The notes under the pieces: model-generated
Told to the model about the DNA's origin: nothing
The model's input: only the letters and a program-made list of their open reading frames with translations
Databases searched by the model: none
Position numbers and translations under genes: made by a program
DNA from: Actinoplanes sp. TBRC 11911
GTDB taxonomy: Bacteria > Actinomycetota > Actinomycetes > Mycobacteriales > Micromonosporaceae
Direction of reading: 5' to 3'
DNA: 64,000 nt
NCBI RefSeq assembly: GCF_012933445.1
Contig: NZ_JABBNC010000032.1
Coordinates: 1-64,000 of the forward strand
Part shown: positions 15,455-23,650 of the stretch, piece by piece
How the letters are laid out: each line of letters starts with the position of its first letter
Numbering within the stretch: position 1 is the stretch's first letter

Positions 15455-17143
15455 GTGAAGTTGCTTTCCGTGAACGTGGGCAAACCCAAGAACGTCGCTT
15501 GGCAGGGCGAGACGGTGTTCACCGGTGTCTGGAAAGCGCCGGTGGACGGGCCGGTGATGGCCCGGCGGCTCAACCTCGACGGCGACGGCCAGGGCGACAC
15601 GGCCGGGCACGGCGGCGAGATGCGCGCGGTGATGGTCTACCAGATCCAGTCGCACCGGTACTGGGCGGATTTCCTCGGCCGCGACGACCTCGGGTACGGG
15701 GTGTTCGGCGAAAACCTCACCGTCGACGGCATGGGCGACGACGAGGTCTGCATCGGCGACCGGTACCGCATCGGCGAGGCCGAGTTCGAGGTCACCCAGC
15801 CCCGGGTCACCTGCTACCGGGTCGGCATGCGGCTCGGCGAGCCTCGCATGCCCGCGCTGCTGGTCAGCCATCACCGGCCGGGCTTCTACATGCGGGTCCT
15901 CACCGAGGGCCGCATCCGGGCCGGCGACGACATCGTCAAGACCCGCACCGGGCCCGGCGCGCTCAGCGTGGCCGACACCGACGCGGCGCTCTACCTGCCG
16001 CACCCGGACGAGGCGACGGTGCGGCGCGCGCTGGAGATCCCGGCGCTGAGCCCCGGCTGGCAGCAGTCGTTCCGCGAGCTGATCGACGGAACGGCCGGCG
16101 CGGGCGGCATCGCCACCGCCGCCAAGCCGGCCTGGTCCGGGTTCCGGAAGGTGCGGGTGACCCGGATCGTCCCGGAGAGCACGAACGTCTCCTCGATCTA
16201 CCTGAGCGCCGCGGACGGGAGCCGGCTGCCGGCCGCGCGCGGCGGGCAGTACGTGACGCTGCGCATTCCGGGCGACGCCGTACGCAGCTACTCACTCTCC
16301 TCGGCGCCCGGAACCGACGACTACCGGATCAGCGTCAAACACCTGCCGGACGGGCCGGTGAGCACCTACCTCACCGGCACCCTGCGTCAGGGCGACGTTC
16401 TCGACGCGGGCGCCCCGCGCGGCGATTTCGTCCTCACCGACGAGTCGCGGCCGATCCTGCTGCTCTCCGCCGGCATCGGCGTCACCCCGGTGCTGTCCAT
16501 GCTGCACGAGCTCGCCGACCAGCACAGCAAGCGGGAAGTGTGGTGGATCCACGGCGATCGCGGCCCCGGGCAGCCGCCGCTGACGGCCGAGGCCACCGCC
16601 TTGATCAAGCGGCTGCCGAACGCCCGGGCGAAGCTCTTCGTCAGCCCCGAGCACGTCACCGAGGCCGCCCTGACCGCGTTGCGGATCCCGCTCGACGCCT
16701 GCGCCTACCTGTGCGGCCCGGACTCCTTCATGGACGATGTGCGGGCGGCCCTGACCACGATCGGTCTCGACGCCGGCCGCATCCACACCGAGCTGTTCGG
16801 CGCGCTGGCGGCGATCAATCCGGGCGTCACCGCGCACGCCACGCGGCCGCCGCACCAGCCGCCGGGCCCGGCCGGAACCGGGCCGCTGGTCACCTTCGCC
16901 CGCAGCAACCTGTCGGCCCGCTTCCCCCGGGATGACGCCGGCCAGCCCCATCTTCTCGACTTCGCCGAGTCGTGCGACGTCCCCACCCGCTGGAGCTGCC
17001 GGACCGGCGTCTGCCAGACCTGCATCACGCCGCTGCTGTCCGGCGACATCGCGTACGACCCGGAACCGCTGGATGAGCCGACCGACGGCCGGGTGCTGAT
17101 CTGCTGCGCCCGGCCGCGGACCGACGTCGTGCTGGACATGTGA
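15455..17143 (+). CDS. MOSC domain - ferredoxin reductase - 2Fe-2S ferredoxin fusion
   Basis: About 562 residues with three modules. The N-terminal MOSC domain (YiiM-like) has GHGGEMRAVMVY, FGENLTVDG and QPRVTCYRVG, whose Cys may bind molybdenum cofactor sulfur. A central FAD/NAD reductase has RSYSLSSAPG (flavin) and LLSAGIGVTPVLSML (nucleotide). The C-terminal plant-type 2Fe-2S domain has WSCRTGVCQTC plus a later Cys (LICCARP). It resembles phthalate-dioxygenase-reductase-type electron-transfer chains joined to a MOSC oxidoreductase, so reduction of N-hydroxylated compounds is plausible. Start at GTG 15455 behind GAGG. An ATG at 15428 would add nine residues. Its stop overlaps the next gene. 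Confidence 0.9.
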   Translation: MKLLSVNVGKPKNVAWQGETVFTGVWKAPVDGPVMARRLNLDGDGQGDTAGHGGEMRAVMVYQIQSHRYWADFLGRDDLGYGVFGENLTVDGMGDDEVCIGDRYRIGEAEFEVTQPRVTCYRVGMRLGEPRMPALLVSHHRPGFYMRVLTEGRIRAGDDIVKTRTGPGALSVADTDAALYLPHPDEATVRRALEIPALSPGWQQSFRELIDGTAGAGGIATAAKPAWSGFRKVRVTRIVPESTNVSSIYLSAADGSRLPAARGGQYVTLRIPGDAVRSYSLSSAPGTDDYRISVKHLPDGPVSTYLTGTLRQGDVLDAGAPRGDFVLTDESRPILLLSAGIGVTPVLSMLHELADQHSKREVWWIHGDRGPGQPPLTAEATALIKRLPNARAKLFVSPEHVTEAALTALRIPLDACAYLCGPDSFMDDVRAALTTIGLDAGRIHTELFGALAAINPGVTAHATRPPHQPPGPAGTGPLVTFARSNLSARFPRDDAGQPHLLDFAESCDVPTRWSCRTGVCQTCITPLLSGDIAYDPEPLDEPTDGRVLICCARPRTDVVLDM

Positions 17144-17796
17144 TGGAGGACCAGCCCGAACGCTCGCCTCGCCGGCTGGAGTTCGTCAGCGACGGGGTCA
17201 TCGCGATCGCCGCCACGCTCCTGGTCCTGGAGATCCGCCCGCCCGGCGACAGCCGGCATCTGCTGCACGGCCTGGGCGCGCTGTGGCCGTCGTACCTGGC
17301 CTACATCACCACGTTCCTGCTGATCGGGAACATCTGGGCCAACCACCACGTGATGTTCGATCACATCCGGCACGCCGACCGGGCGATCCTGTTCCTGAAC
17401 ACCCTGCTGCTGATGGTCATCGCGTTCCTGCCGTTCACCGCCTCGGTGCTGGCCGACGCGTTTCGCGACGGCGAGGGCGAACGCGTCGCCGTCGTCCTGA
17501 ACGCCGCCACGTTCACCGTCGCCGCCGTCATTTTCAACATCATTTGGTGGTACGCCCGGAGGAGGCACCTGCTGCGCGCCAGCCTCGACACGGCGGGCGC
17601 GCGAGCGATCACCCGGCGCTTCGGGCTCGGCGTCATCTGGCTGGCCGTCGGAACGGTGGCCGGCGGCCTGATCCCGGTCCTGGGCACGGCCGTGATCATC
17701 GCCTTTATCGTGTTCTACTGGTTGCCCATCTCCGGGGAACTGGGCATGGCCGGCCCGCCTAGAACAGCGGCACCGCGGGGTCGAGGCCGAACCTGA
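17143..17796 (+). CDS. TMEM175-family potassium channel-like membrane protein (DUF1211)
   Basis: 217 residues with about six hydrophobic segments. The first helix reads RRLEFVSDGVIAIAATLLVL, the TMEM175 signature, except that the Phe of the usual FSD is Val. Prokaryotic TMEM175 proteins form K+-permeable tetramers in the membrane, and the changed filter-helix residue makes selectivity uncertain. The ATG overlaps the stop of the MOSC fusion gene (TGATG). The 3' end overlaps the convergent flavoprotein gene by 38 bases, so no terminator can lie between them. Confidence 0.85.
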   Translation: MEDQPERSPRRLEFVSDGVIAIAATLLVLEIRPPGDSRHLLHGLGALWPSYLAYITTFLLIGNIWANHHVMFDHIRHADRAILFLNTLLLMVIAFLPFTASVLADAFRDGEGERVAVVLNAATFTVAAVIFNIIWWYARRRHLLRASLDTAGARAITRRFGLGVIWLAVGTVAGGLIPVLGTAVIIAFIVFYWLPISGELGMAGPPRTAAPRGRGRT

Positions 17797-18904
17797 CGCG
17801 ACCGGCCGCCTCGAACAGCGCCGCCGAGTGGTTGGCGTGCTGCAGCGCCACCATGCCGTCCCGGAACAGCCGCTCGATGGGGTTGCCGACGTAGAGCGCC
17901 GAGGAACTGCTCAGCTCGTACATCGCCACCAGCGTCTCGCGGCCCACCTGTGCGCCGTGACTCATCGCGGCGCGCAACGCGGCCCGCTGCTCGAGCGTGA
18001 CCGGGTCGCCCGCGGTCGCGGCCTCTTCCAGCGCGCCGATGGCGGAGAACAGCAGCAGCCGGGCCGCGTCCAGGGCGGACTGCGCCCGCGCGATGGTCGA
18101 CTGGGTGTGCGGCAGGTCGGCGAGCCGGGCGCCGGTCATGCCGGTCTTGGTGGTCACCAGTCGCGCCGTCTCGTCGATGGCCGACTGGACCACGCCGAGC
18201 GTCACCGCCGTGCAGCCCGGGATCACCAGCGCCGGGATGAAGCCCCGGTAGAGCGGCCGGTCGATGCGGGCCGGCCGGTCGAAACGGGCGGCGAGAGCCT
18301 CGGGCACGAACGCGTCCTCGGCGACCACGTTGTTGCTGCCCGAGCCGCGCATCCCGGTGACGTTCCAGGTGTTCTGCACGGTCACCTGATCCCGGTGCAG
18401 GGAGATGAGGCGTACGTCCGGGGTGCCCGCCTCGGTCATCCGCGGCGCCTCCCCGTCCATGACGATCCCGATCACGACGACCCAGTCCGCGCCGTTGACC
18501 CCGCTGACGATCTTCCAGTTGCCGGAGACGCGGTAGCCCCCGTCGACCGGCCGGGCCATCCCGGGAATGCCCGAGTTCGCGAAGACGGGTTCCGCGCCGT
18601 CGCCCCAGATCCGGCCCGTGCCCGCCTCGTCCATCAGCGCGCCCACGAACCCGAAGTTGGCGTTCCACACCACCCAGCCCACCGAGGCGTCGAGACGGCC
18701 GAGCTGCTCGTACAGCGCCATCGTGGCGGTCATCGACGTCTCGGAGCCGCCGAGCTCCTTGGGGGTGAGCAGCCGGAAGGCCCCGGCCTCACGCAGCTCG
18801 TCGCGAAGGCCGGCGGGCAGGTCGCTGGTCGCGTCCATCTCGGCGGCCGCGGCCCGGATCGATGGCGCGAGTTGGGCGGGCAGGCCCGCTACGGTGTCAG
18901 GCAC
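17759..18904 (-). CDS. Acyl-CoA dehydrogenase-like flavoprotein monooxygenase
   Basis: 381 residues of the acyl-CoA dehydrogenase fold in the branch that includes flavin-dependent hydroxylases (HpaB/DszC-type): LRDELREAGAFRLLTPKELGG at the N-terminus (cut here), GYRVSGNWKIVSGVNGADW in the beta domain, and MRGSGSNNVVAEDAFVP. Such enzymes use FMNH2 supplied by a reductase. The start is taken as GTG 18904 because GGGAGA lies about four bases before it; a TTG at 18916 is the alternative. It is the last gene of a three-gene leftward operon with the BBE-like oxidase (15-base gap) and the LLM enzyme. Confidence 0.8.
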   Translation of the reverse strand: MPDTVAGLPAQLAPSIRAAAAEMDATSDLPAGLRDELREAGAFRLLTPKELGGSETSMTATMALYEQLGRLDASVGWVVWNANFGFVGALMDEAGTGRIWGDGAEPVFANSGIPGMARPVDGGYRVSGNWKIVSGVNGADWVVVIGIVMDGEAPRMTEAGTPDVRLISLHRDQVTVQNTWNVTGMRGSGSNNVVAEDAFVPEALAARFDRPARIDRPLYRGFIPALVIPGCTAVTLGVVQSAIDETARLVTTKTGMTGARLADLPHTQSTIARAQSALDAARLLLFSAIGALEEAATAGDPVTLEQRAALRAAMSHGAQVGRETLVAMYELSSSSALYVGNPIERLFRDGMVALQHANHSAALFEAAGRVRFGLDPAVPLF

Positions 18905-18919
18905 GTGGTCTCCCAAGGG

Positions 18920-20200
18920 TCAGGGCAGTGCGCGCAGCACGCCCTCCGGGTCGTATCGGCTTTTCAGCTCCCGCAATCGCTTGCGAGTCGCAGCCGGGTA
19001 GGCCAGCCGCAACGAGGCGACCGTCGGCCGGCTTTCGAAGTTGCCGTAGGCGCCGGTGAAATGAGGTTCCAGCGGCGCCCATCGACGATCCAATGTTGCC
19101 CAGGTCGAGGGCGCGAAAGTTGTTGCGATGACTAACGCCGATTGGTGCCGGTTGCCGAACGCGGTGGCATCCGCCACAACGTCGAACATCGCGCCGCCGA
19201 GCGATCGCAGCTGCATCATCAGGTCTGGCTCGGTCGCCGCGGCGAGCACGAGATCCTGCACCGTCGTGTCGAGCTCATCGACCATGCCGTTCCGGGTGAC
19301 CGCCGGCATCTGCCCCACGTTGGGGTGCAGATGCGCCCCGGGCACGAGCGCGGCGTACGGGATGACCTGCAGTTTTCCGCCGCTCGGACGCCGACCCAGT
19401 CGCCGCAGCGGACGGATGGCGGCCTCGGCTGCGGGGATGTCGTCGCCGGCCCAGACGACGGTGAGAACGCCGCCGTCCGGATGCAGCATGATCGTGGTGG
19501 TGAGCTCGCGGGGAGCCGCCCGCATGATCGCGTCCCAGCGCGCGAGAGCGTCGGTGGCAGCCGCACCCTCGAATGTCAGTTGCGTCACGGTGACGGCGGT
19601 CACCTCCACGGCCTCGAAGACGAACTCGGTCACGATCCCCACGAATCCCCCGCCGCCGCGCACCGCCCAGAAGAGTTCGGGGTGCGAGCGGTCATCCACG
19701 GTGCGCACCGATCCGTCCGCCAGCACCAGGGTGGCGGATCGCATCCGGTCGACGGTGAGCCCGAACTTGCGCACCATCCAGCCGATGCCACCGGCGGTGG
19801 CGAGGCCGCCGACACCGACGTTGCCGTGGTCGCCCGAGCTGATGGACAGGCCGTGGGCGTGCAGCACGCCGGCGACCGTGGCCCAGCGCGCTCCCGCCCC
19901 GATCGCGACCAGGCGCGCGCCGCGGTCGAGAACCCGGACGCCGTTCATCTCGGACAGGTCGATCACCAGGCCACCGTCGTTCGAAGATGAGCCGGACAAG
20001 CCGTGGCCACCGCTGCGGACGGCCACCTCCAGGCCGCTCTTACGGGCGTACGCGAGCGCCTCGCGAATGTCCTCGTGCGACCTGGCCAGGATGACGACGG
20101 CGGGCGAGTGCCGGGTGGTGTATGTCGAGCGCAGTAGCGGGTAGCGGGAGTCGCCCGGCAGCACGGCACGGTCGTCGAGCGAGACGGGTAAGGCGGTCAC
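18920..20200 (-). CDS. BBE-like FAD-linked oxidoreductase
   Basis: 426 residues with an N-terminal FAD-binding PCMH domain: AVRSGGHGLSG contains the His that covalently binds FAD in berberine-bridge-type enzymes. The second attachment site (Cys in the usual GxC motif) is not present (SSGDHGNVGVGGLATAGGIG), so flavin would be held by His only. The C-terminus ends RELKSRYDPEGVLRALP, a typical BBE tail. It probably oxidises an alcohol, amine or sugar lactol. The GTG start at 20200 overlaps the stop of the LLM gene by four bases. Confidence 0.87.
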   Translation of the reverse strand: MTALPVSLDDRAVLPGDSRYPLLRSTYTTRHSPAVVILARSHEDIREALAYARKSGLEVAVRSGGHGLSGSSSNDGGLVIDLSEMNGVRVLDRGARLVAIGAGARWATVAGVLHAHGLSISSGDHGNVGVGGLATAGGIGWMVRKFGLTVDRMRSATLVLADGSVRTVDDRSHPELFWAVRGGGGFVGIVTEFVFEAVEVTAVTVTQLTFEGAAATDALARWDAIMRAAPRELTTTIMLHPDGGVLTVVWAGDDIPAAEAAIRPLRRLGRRPSGGKLQVIPYAALVPGAHLHPNVGQMPAVTRNGMVDELDTTVQDLVLAAATEPDLMMQLRSLGGAMFDVVADATAFGNRHQSALVIATTFAPSTWATLDRRWAPLEPHFTGAYGNFESRPTVASLRLAYPAATRKRLRELKSRYDPEGVLRALP

Positions 20201-21060
20201 CGCAGTACCCGCACGGCCGGGATGACCTCGTTGCCGAACACTTCGGCCTGCCGCACCGGGTCGCCGGCGACCGGCCAGAAGACGAACGAGGTGAACCCGA
20301 GGTCCCGCGTCCAGCTTGTGATCCACTCGGCCCACTGCTCGACCGGGCCTTCGAAGCCACGGCCGGACCGGGTGCCGACTCCGCCGAAGATGTTGTAGAT
20401 GCGGCGCACCTGCGACGGGTCACGCCCGGCCGCCTCGGCGCTCTCGTCGATGACGGATCGCATCGCCGGCACCTTCGACGGCGGAAGGTAGGCGCTGCCC
20501 GGCGACATCCAGCCGTCCGCGTACCGCCCGACGTTGGCCAGCATGGCCGGCCCGATCGCTCCCACCCACAGTTCGATCCGCTCCGGCGGGACCGGGCCGG
20601 CCTGGTATCCGCGTACGTCGACCTCGTTGCCGTCGAGCCGCACCACGCCGCCGTCGAGCGCCCGGCGCATGACCGTCAGCGACTCGCGAACATAGTGCAG
20701 CATGTGCTTGCCGGTCCGGTCCGCTCCGCCCATCGACGGGATCGCCCCGCCGCTCGCGCCCGCGCCGACACCCAGCTGGATCCGGCCGCCCAGCAGCGAC
20801 GACACGGAGGCCGCCGCCTTCGCCAGCATCGCGGGTGGCCGCAGTCCCAGGTTGGCGACGTTCGGCGTGAACGCGATCCGCTCGGTCTTCGCGGCCAGGT
20901 AGGTGATCAGGCTCCACGTGTCGTAGAAGCCCGGCTGGTACGGGTGGTCCTGGATGCCGATCAGGTCGAACCCGCTGCGCTCAGCCGTTCGCGCGAGGCC
21001 GGCCAGCTCTGCCGCGGGACCCACCCGCGGGTCCACGTTGAAACCGAATGTGATGTCCAC
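20197..21060 (-). CDS. LLM-class (F420-dependent type) oxidoreductase
   Basis: 287 residues of the luciferase-like monooxygenase barrel. The N-terminus ITFGFNVDPR is followed by FDLIGIQDHPYQPGFYDTW, TERIAFTPNVANLGLRPP and GVGAGASGGAI. In actinobacteria this type usually uses F420H2, but FMN cannot be excluded. It is first in a leftward operon with two other flavoproteins, so a small redox pathway is likely; the substrate is unknown. The GTG start has only a weak ribosome site. The HxlR gene is divergent across a 64-base gap that holds a palindrome. Confidence 0.85.
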   Translation of the reverse strand: MDITFGFNVDPRVGPAAELAGLARTAERSGFDLIGIQDHPYQPGFYDTWSLITYLAAKTERIAFTPNVANLGLRPPAMLAKAAASVSSLLGGRIQLGVGAGASGGAIPSMGGADRTGKHMLHYVRESLTVMRRALDGGVVRLDGNEVDVRGYQAGPVPPERIELWVGAIGPAMLANVGRYADGWMSPGSAYLPPSKVPAMRSVIDESAEAAGRDPSQVRRIYNIFGGVGTRSGRGFEGPVEQWAEWITSWTRDLGFTSFVFWPVAGDPVRQAEVFGNEVIPAVRVLR

Positions 21061-21104
21061 GGGACCACTCTGCGGAGACGCCGGTGAGCGGCCAACGCAT
21101 GGGC

Positions 21105-21131
21105 AAGTCACTAGTATTTCCCGAGTGACTT
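21105..21131. promoter_or_regulatory. HxlR operator-like inverted repeat with internal -10 box
   Basis: AAGTCACT (21105-21112) and AGTGACTT (21124-21131) are perfect inverted arms 11 bases apart. TAGTAT (21112-21117) inside fits a -10 box whose transcript would begin at or next to the GTG start at 21125, so the HxlR mRNA is probably leaderless. A dimer bound here would block it and perhaps the divergent LLM promoter. Confidence 0.6.
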
Positions 21132-21511
21132 CTCGAATGGACAGCAGCCAGTTCGGCGACATCGACGATGAGTCGTGCCGCAACTTCGAGGCCGCGGTCG
21201 TCCTCGTCGGCCGCCGCTGGACCGCGGCGATCCTGCTCGCCATCGGCCGACACGCCGAGCGGTTCACCGACATCCGCCGGCACTTGAACGGAATCACCGA
21301 TCCGGTGCTGGCTCAGCGCCTGAAGGAGCTGGAGGGCAACAACCTGATCTCCCGCACCGTCATCCCCACCACGCCGGTGCAGGTGCGGTACGAGCTGACC
21401 GAGCGCGGCCGCGAGCTGCTGGCCGGGCTGGCGCCGCTGAATCTGTGGTACCAGAAGTGGCACGCCGCCGACCGTGCCCCCGTCACCCCGGGAACGGGAG
21501 GGCCTTCCTGA
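21125..21511 (+). CDS. HxlR-family winged-helix regulator
   Basis: 128 residues with the HxlR/MarR-like pattern: CRNFEAAVVLVGRRWTAAIL, RFTDIRRHLNGITDPVLAQR as the recognition-helix region, and the wing RYELTERGRELL. The single early Cys (DDESCRN) is at the position used for redox sensing in some family members such as HypR and YodB. It faces the LLM/BBE/flavoprotein operon and probably represses it and itself through the palindrome over its own start. Start GTG 21125; ATG 21137 is possible. Confidence 0.88.
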   Translation: MTSRMDSSQFGDIDDESCRNFEAAVVLVGRRWTAAILLAIGRHAERFTDIRRHLNGITDPVLAQRLKELEGNNLISRTVIPTTPVQVRYELTERGRELLAGLAPLNLWYQKWHAADRAPVTPGTGGPS

Positions 21512-21521
21512 CCGACGATCT

Positions 21522-21827
21522 TCAGGCTTCGGTTCGTTTTTGCAGTTCGGTTATTTGCAGGCCCCACGGGTGGGCGCCCTTGAAGCGGTTCTGCCACAGC
21601 TCGTGGCGGATCAGAAAGACGTACCAATTGCCGGTCAAGGGTTCGAAGTCCTCGCCCTCGGAGCCCGCGACCGGGGTTGAGGCGCACCGGGCGAAACCCG
21701 CACCCGTGGCGAACGCCGGGCCCTTGACGGCGAAGAAGTCGCCGGGCACGACCACGCCCCACACCAGCAGCACGGCCGGGACAATTGCCAGGGCCGGTGG
21801 TAGCCACGACGATTTCCACCACGGCAT
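21522..21827 (-). CDS. Small exported or membrane-anchored hypothetical protein
   Basis: 101 residues starting MPWWKSSW with one hydrophobic segment (about residues 8-28, PALAIVPAVLLVWGVVVPG), followed by an extracytoplasmic-looking region with TGNWYVFLIRHELWQNRF. No known domain is recognised. The ATG at 21827 has a strong GGGGAGGGGAA about seven bases upstream. It is convergent with the HxlR gene (10-base gap) and divergent from the methyltransferase gene. Confidence 0.65.
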   Translation of the reverse strand: MPWWKSSWLPPALAIVPAVLLVWGVVVPGDFFAVKGPAFATGAGFARCASTPVAGSEGEDFEPLTGNWYVFLIRHELWQNRFKGAHPWGLQITELQKRTEA

Positions 21828-21885
21828 GCTGATTCCCCTCCCCACGATCCCGCGTCGTCGCGGGGCTGAAGGGTAACGGTCGACG

Positions 21886-22647
21886 ATGGGCTATGACGAG
21901 GAACTGCGGCGGCATAACGAGGTGCTGCGCCGGGCCTGCGGCATTCAAGGTGGTGAGCACATCCTCGATGTCGGGTGCGGCAGCGGGCAGACGACTCGCG
22001 AGGCCGGCCGCGCGGCCGCCGCCGGCAGCGCGCTCGGCGTGGACGTCTCCGCCGCCGCGGTCGAGCGCGCCCGTCGGACCGCCCGCGCCGAAGGGCTGCG
22101 GAACGTCAGCTTCGAGCACGCCGACGCACAGGTTCACCCGTTTCCCCGAGGCCGATTCGACCTGGTGATCAGCCGGTTCGGGACGATGTTCTTCGGCGAT
22201 CCGGTGGCCGCGTTCGCCAATATCCGGAGGGGGCTGCGGCCCGGCGGGCGCCTGGTGATGATCGTCTGGCAGGCCGGTGAGCGCAACGAATGGGATGTCG
22301 CCCTCCGGCAGGCCCTCGCCGCGCCAGCGGGATCAAAAACTGACGGGCTCGATCCGTTCAGCCTGGCCGAGCCCGCCACCGTCGAGCGGATCCTGGACAC
22401 CGCGGGGTTCGCCGACGTCGACCTCACCGACGTGCGAGAGCCGGTCTTCTACGGACCCGACGTGGCCGCCGCCCTCACCTGGGTGAAGGGCTTCACCTGC
22501 ACGAACGAGGCGCTGAACCGTCTCGATCCGGCGGGCGCGGAACTCGCGGCCGGGCGCCTGCGCGAGATGCTCGCCGCCCACCTGAGCGACGACGGCGTCC
22601 GGTTCGACTCGCGCGCCTGGCTCGTCACCGCGCGCCGCCGTGCATAA
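21886..22647 (+). CDS. Class I SAM-dependent methyltransferase
   Basis: 253 residues. HILDVGCGSGQTTREAGR (about residues 26-43) is motif I binding SAM, GVDVSAAAVERAR follows, FDLVISRFGTMFF is motif IV, and LRPGGRLVMIVWQ motif VI. It is of the UbiE/Methyltransf_25 type. The substrate cannot be read from the sequence and the neighbours give no clue. A single-gene unit. Confidence 0.87.
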   Translation: MGYDEELRRHNEVLRRACGIQGGEHILDVGCGSGQTTREAGRAAAAGSALGVDVSAAAVERARRTARAEGLRNVSFEHADAQVHPFPRGRFDLVISRFGTMFFGDPVAAFANIRRGLRPGGRLVMIVWQAGERNEWDVALRQALAAPAGSKTDGLDPFSLAEPATVERILDTAGFADVDLTDVREPVFYGPDVAAALTWVKGFTCTNEALNRLDPAGAELAAGRLREMLAAHLSDDGVRFDSRAWLVTARRRA

Positions 22648-22761
22648 AGCTGGGTGGGCATCGCACACCTACCCGGCGCGGTGATAGGTGGCCCTTTCGC
22701 GGTTAGCCTGAAAAGCCCCGGAACAATTATTCGATACATTTTCCGAGGTAAGTGAGCAATC

Positions 22762-23568
22762 GTGGAAGCGAGTTTGCGGGCGGTCCGGAAGAACGGTCCG
22801 CTCGGCGATTTTCTGCGCGCGCGCCGCGCCCTGGTCGACCCGCGGGACGTCGGCATCGGCGACACCCAGCGGCGCCGCGTGATCGGGCTGCGACGCGACG
22901 AGCTGGCCCAGCTCGCCAACATCAGCGTGCACTACTACACGCGGCTCGAACAGGGAAAGCACGCCGCCGCGTCGCGGTCCGTGCTGGATTCGCTCGCCAC
23001 CGCGCTGCGGCTGCCGCCCGCCGAACGTGCCTACCTGCACCGTCTCGCCGGCGTCGAACGGGTCGGCCGCGCGACGCGGGACGTCGAGGTGCGGCCGGAG
23101 ACGATCCGGCTGCTGGACGCTCTGGGGACGGCGCCCGCGTTCGTGCTCGGGCCGAACATGGACATCCTGGCCACCAACGCGGCGGCCGGCTCCCTGTACC
23201 CGGACGATCGGGGCAACGCTATCCAGTGGCTGCTCGGGGCCCGGGCCACCCGGCTGTTCGGCGAGGACCGCACCGAGATCGCGACCGAGCTGATCGGCAT
23301 GCTGCGGCTGCACGCCGGCCGGAAACCGACGCACCCCGGCATTCAGCGCGTGGTGGGTGAGCTCACGTCCAGCAGCGCGCTCTTTCGCAAGGTGTGGGCC
23401 GAGCACGCGGTGTCGATCGGCGGGCGGCGGCTCGAACGCGGGCCTCGCCGCGAAAGCGGCACCGCCGAGACGCTGGCCGTCAAGCTCGCCGAGGATCAGA
23501 CCGTGCTCGTCTTCATTCCCCGGAGCCAGTCGCTTGCCGCGGTTCAATTTCCCCCGAGTGCCGATTGA
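22762..23568 (+). CDS. XRE-type regulator with MmyB-like C-terminal domain
   Basis: 268 residues. The helix-turn-helix reads LRRDELAQLANISVHYYTRL followed by EQGKHAAASRSVL, then a MmyB/MerR-like ligand domain (FVLGPNMDILATNAAA) common in actinobacterial regulators that act beside flavin or quinone reductase genes. GTG start. The divergent or downstream target is not evident; the convergent CopD-CtaG gene lies beyond the stop. This family often controls an adjacent dehydrogenase, but none directly flanks it here. Confidence 0.87.
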   Translation: MEASLRAVRKNGPLGDFLRARRALVDPRDVGIGDTQRRRVIGLRRDELAQLANISVHYYTRLEQGKHAAASRSVLDSLATALRLPPAERAYLHRLAGVERVGRATRDVEVRPETIRLLDALGTAPAFVLGPNMDILATNAAAGSLYPDDRGNAIQWLLGARATRLFGEDRTEIATELIGMLRLHAGRKPTHPGIQRVVGELTSSSALFRKVWAEHAVSIGGRRLERGPRRESGTAETLAVKLAEDQTVLVFIPRSQSLAAVQFPPSAD

Positions 23569-23650
23569 ACCGCGGAAACGACCACGCCCTGGACCGAGCT
23601 TAGTGAAATCGGGGGACGCTAACAGTGCCTAGCCGTGGCTAGGATCCCGG

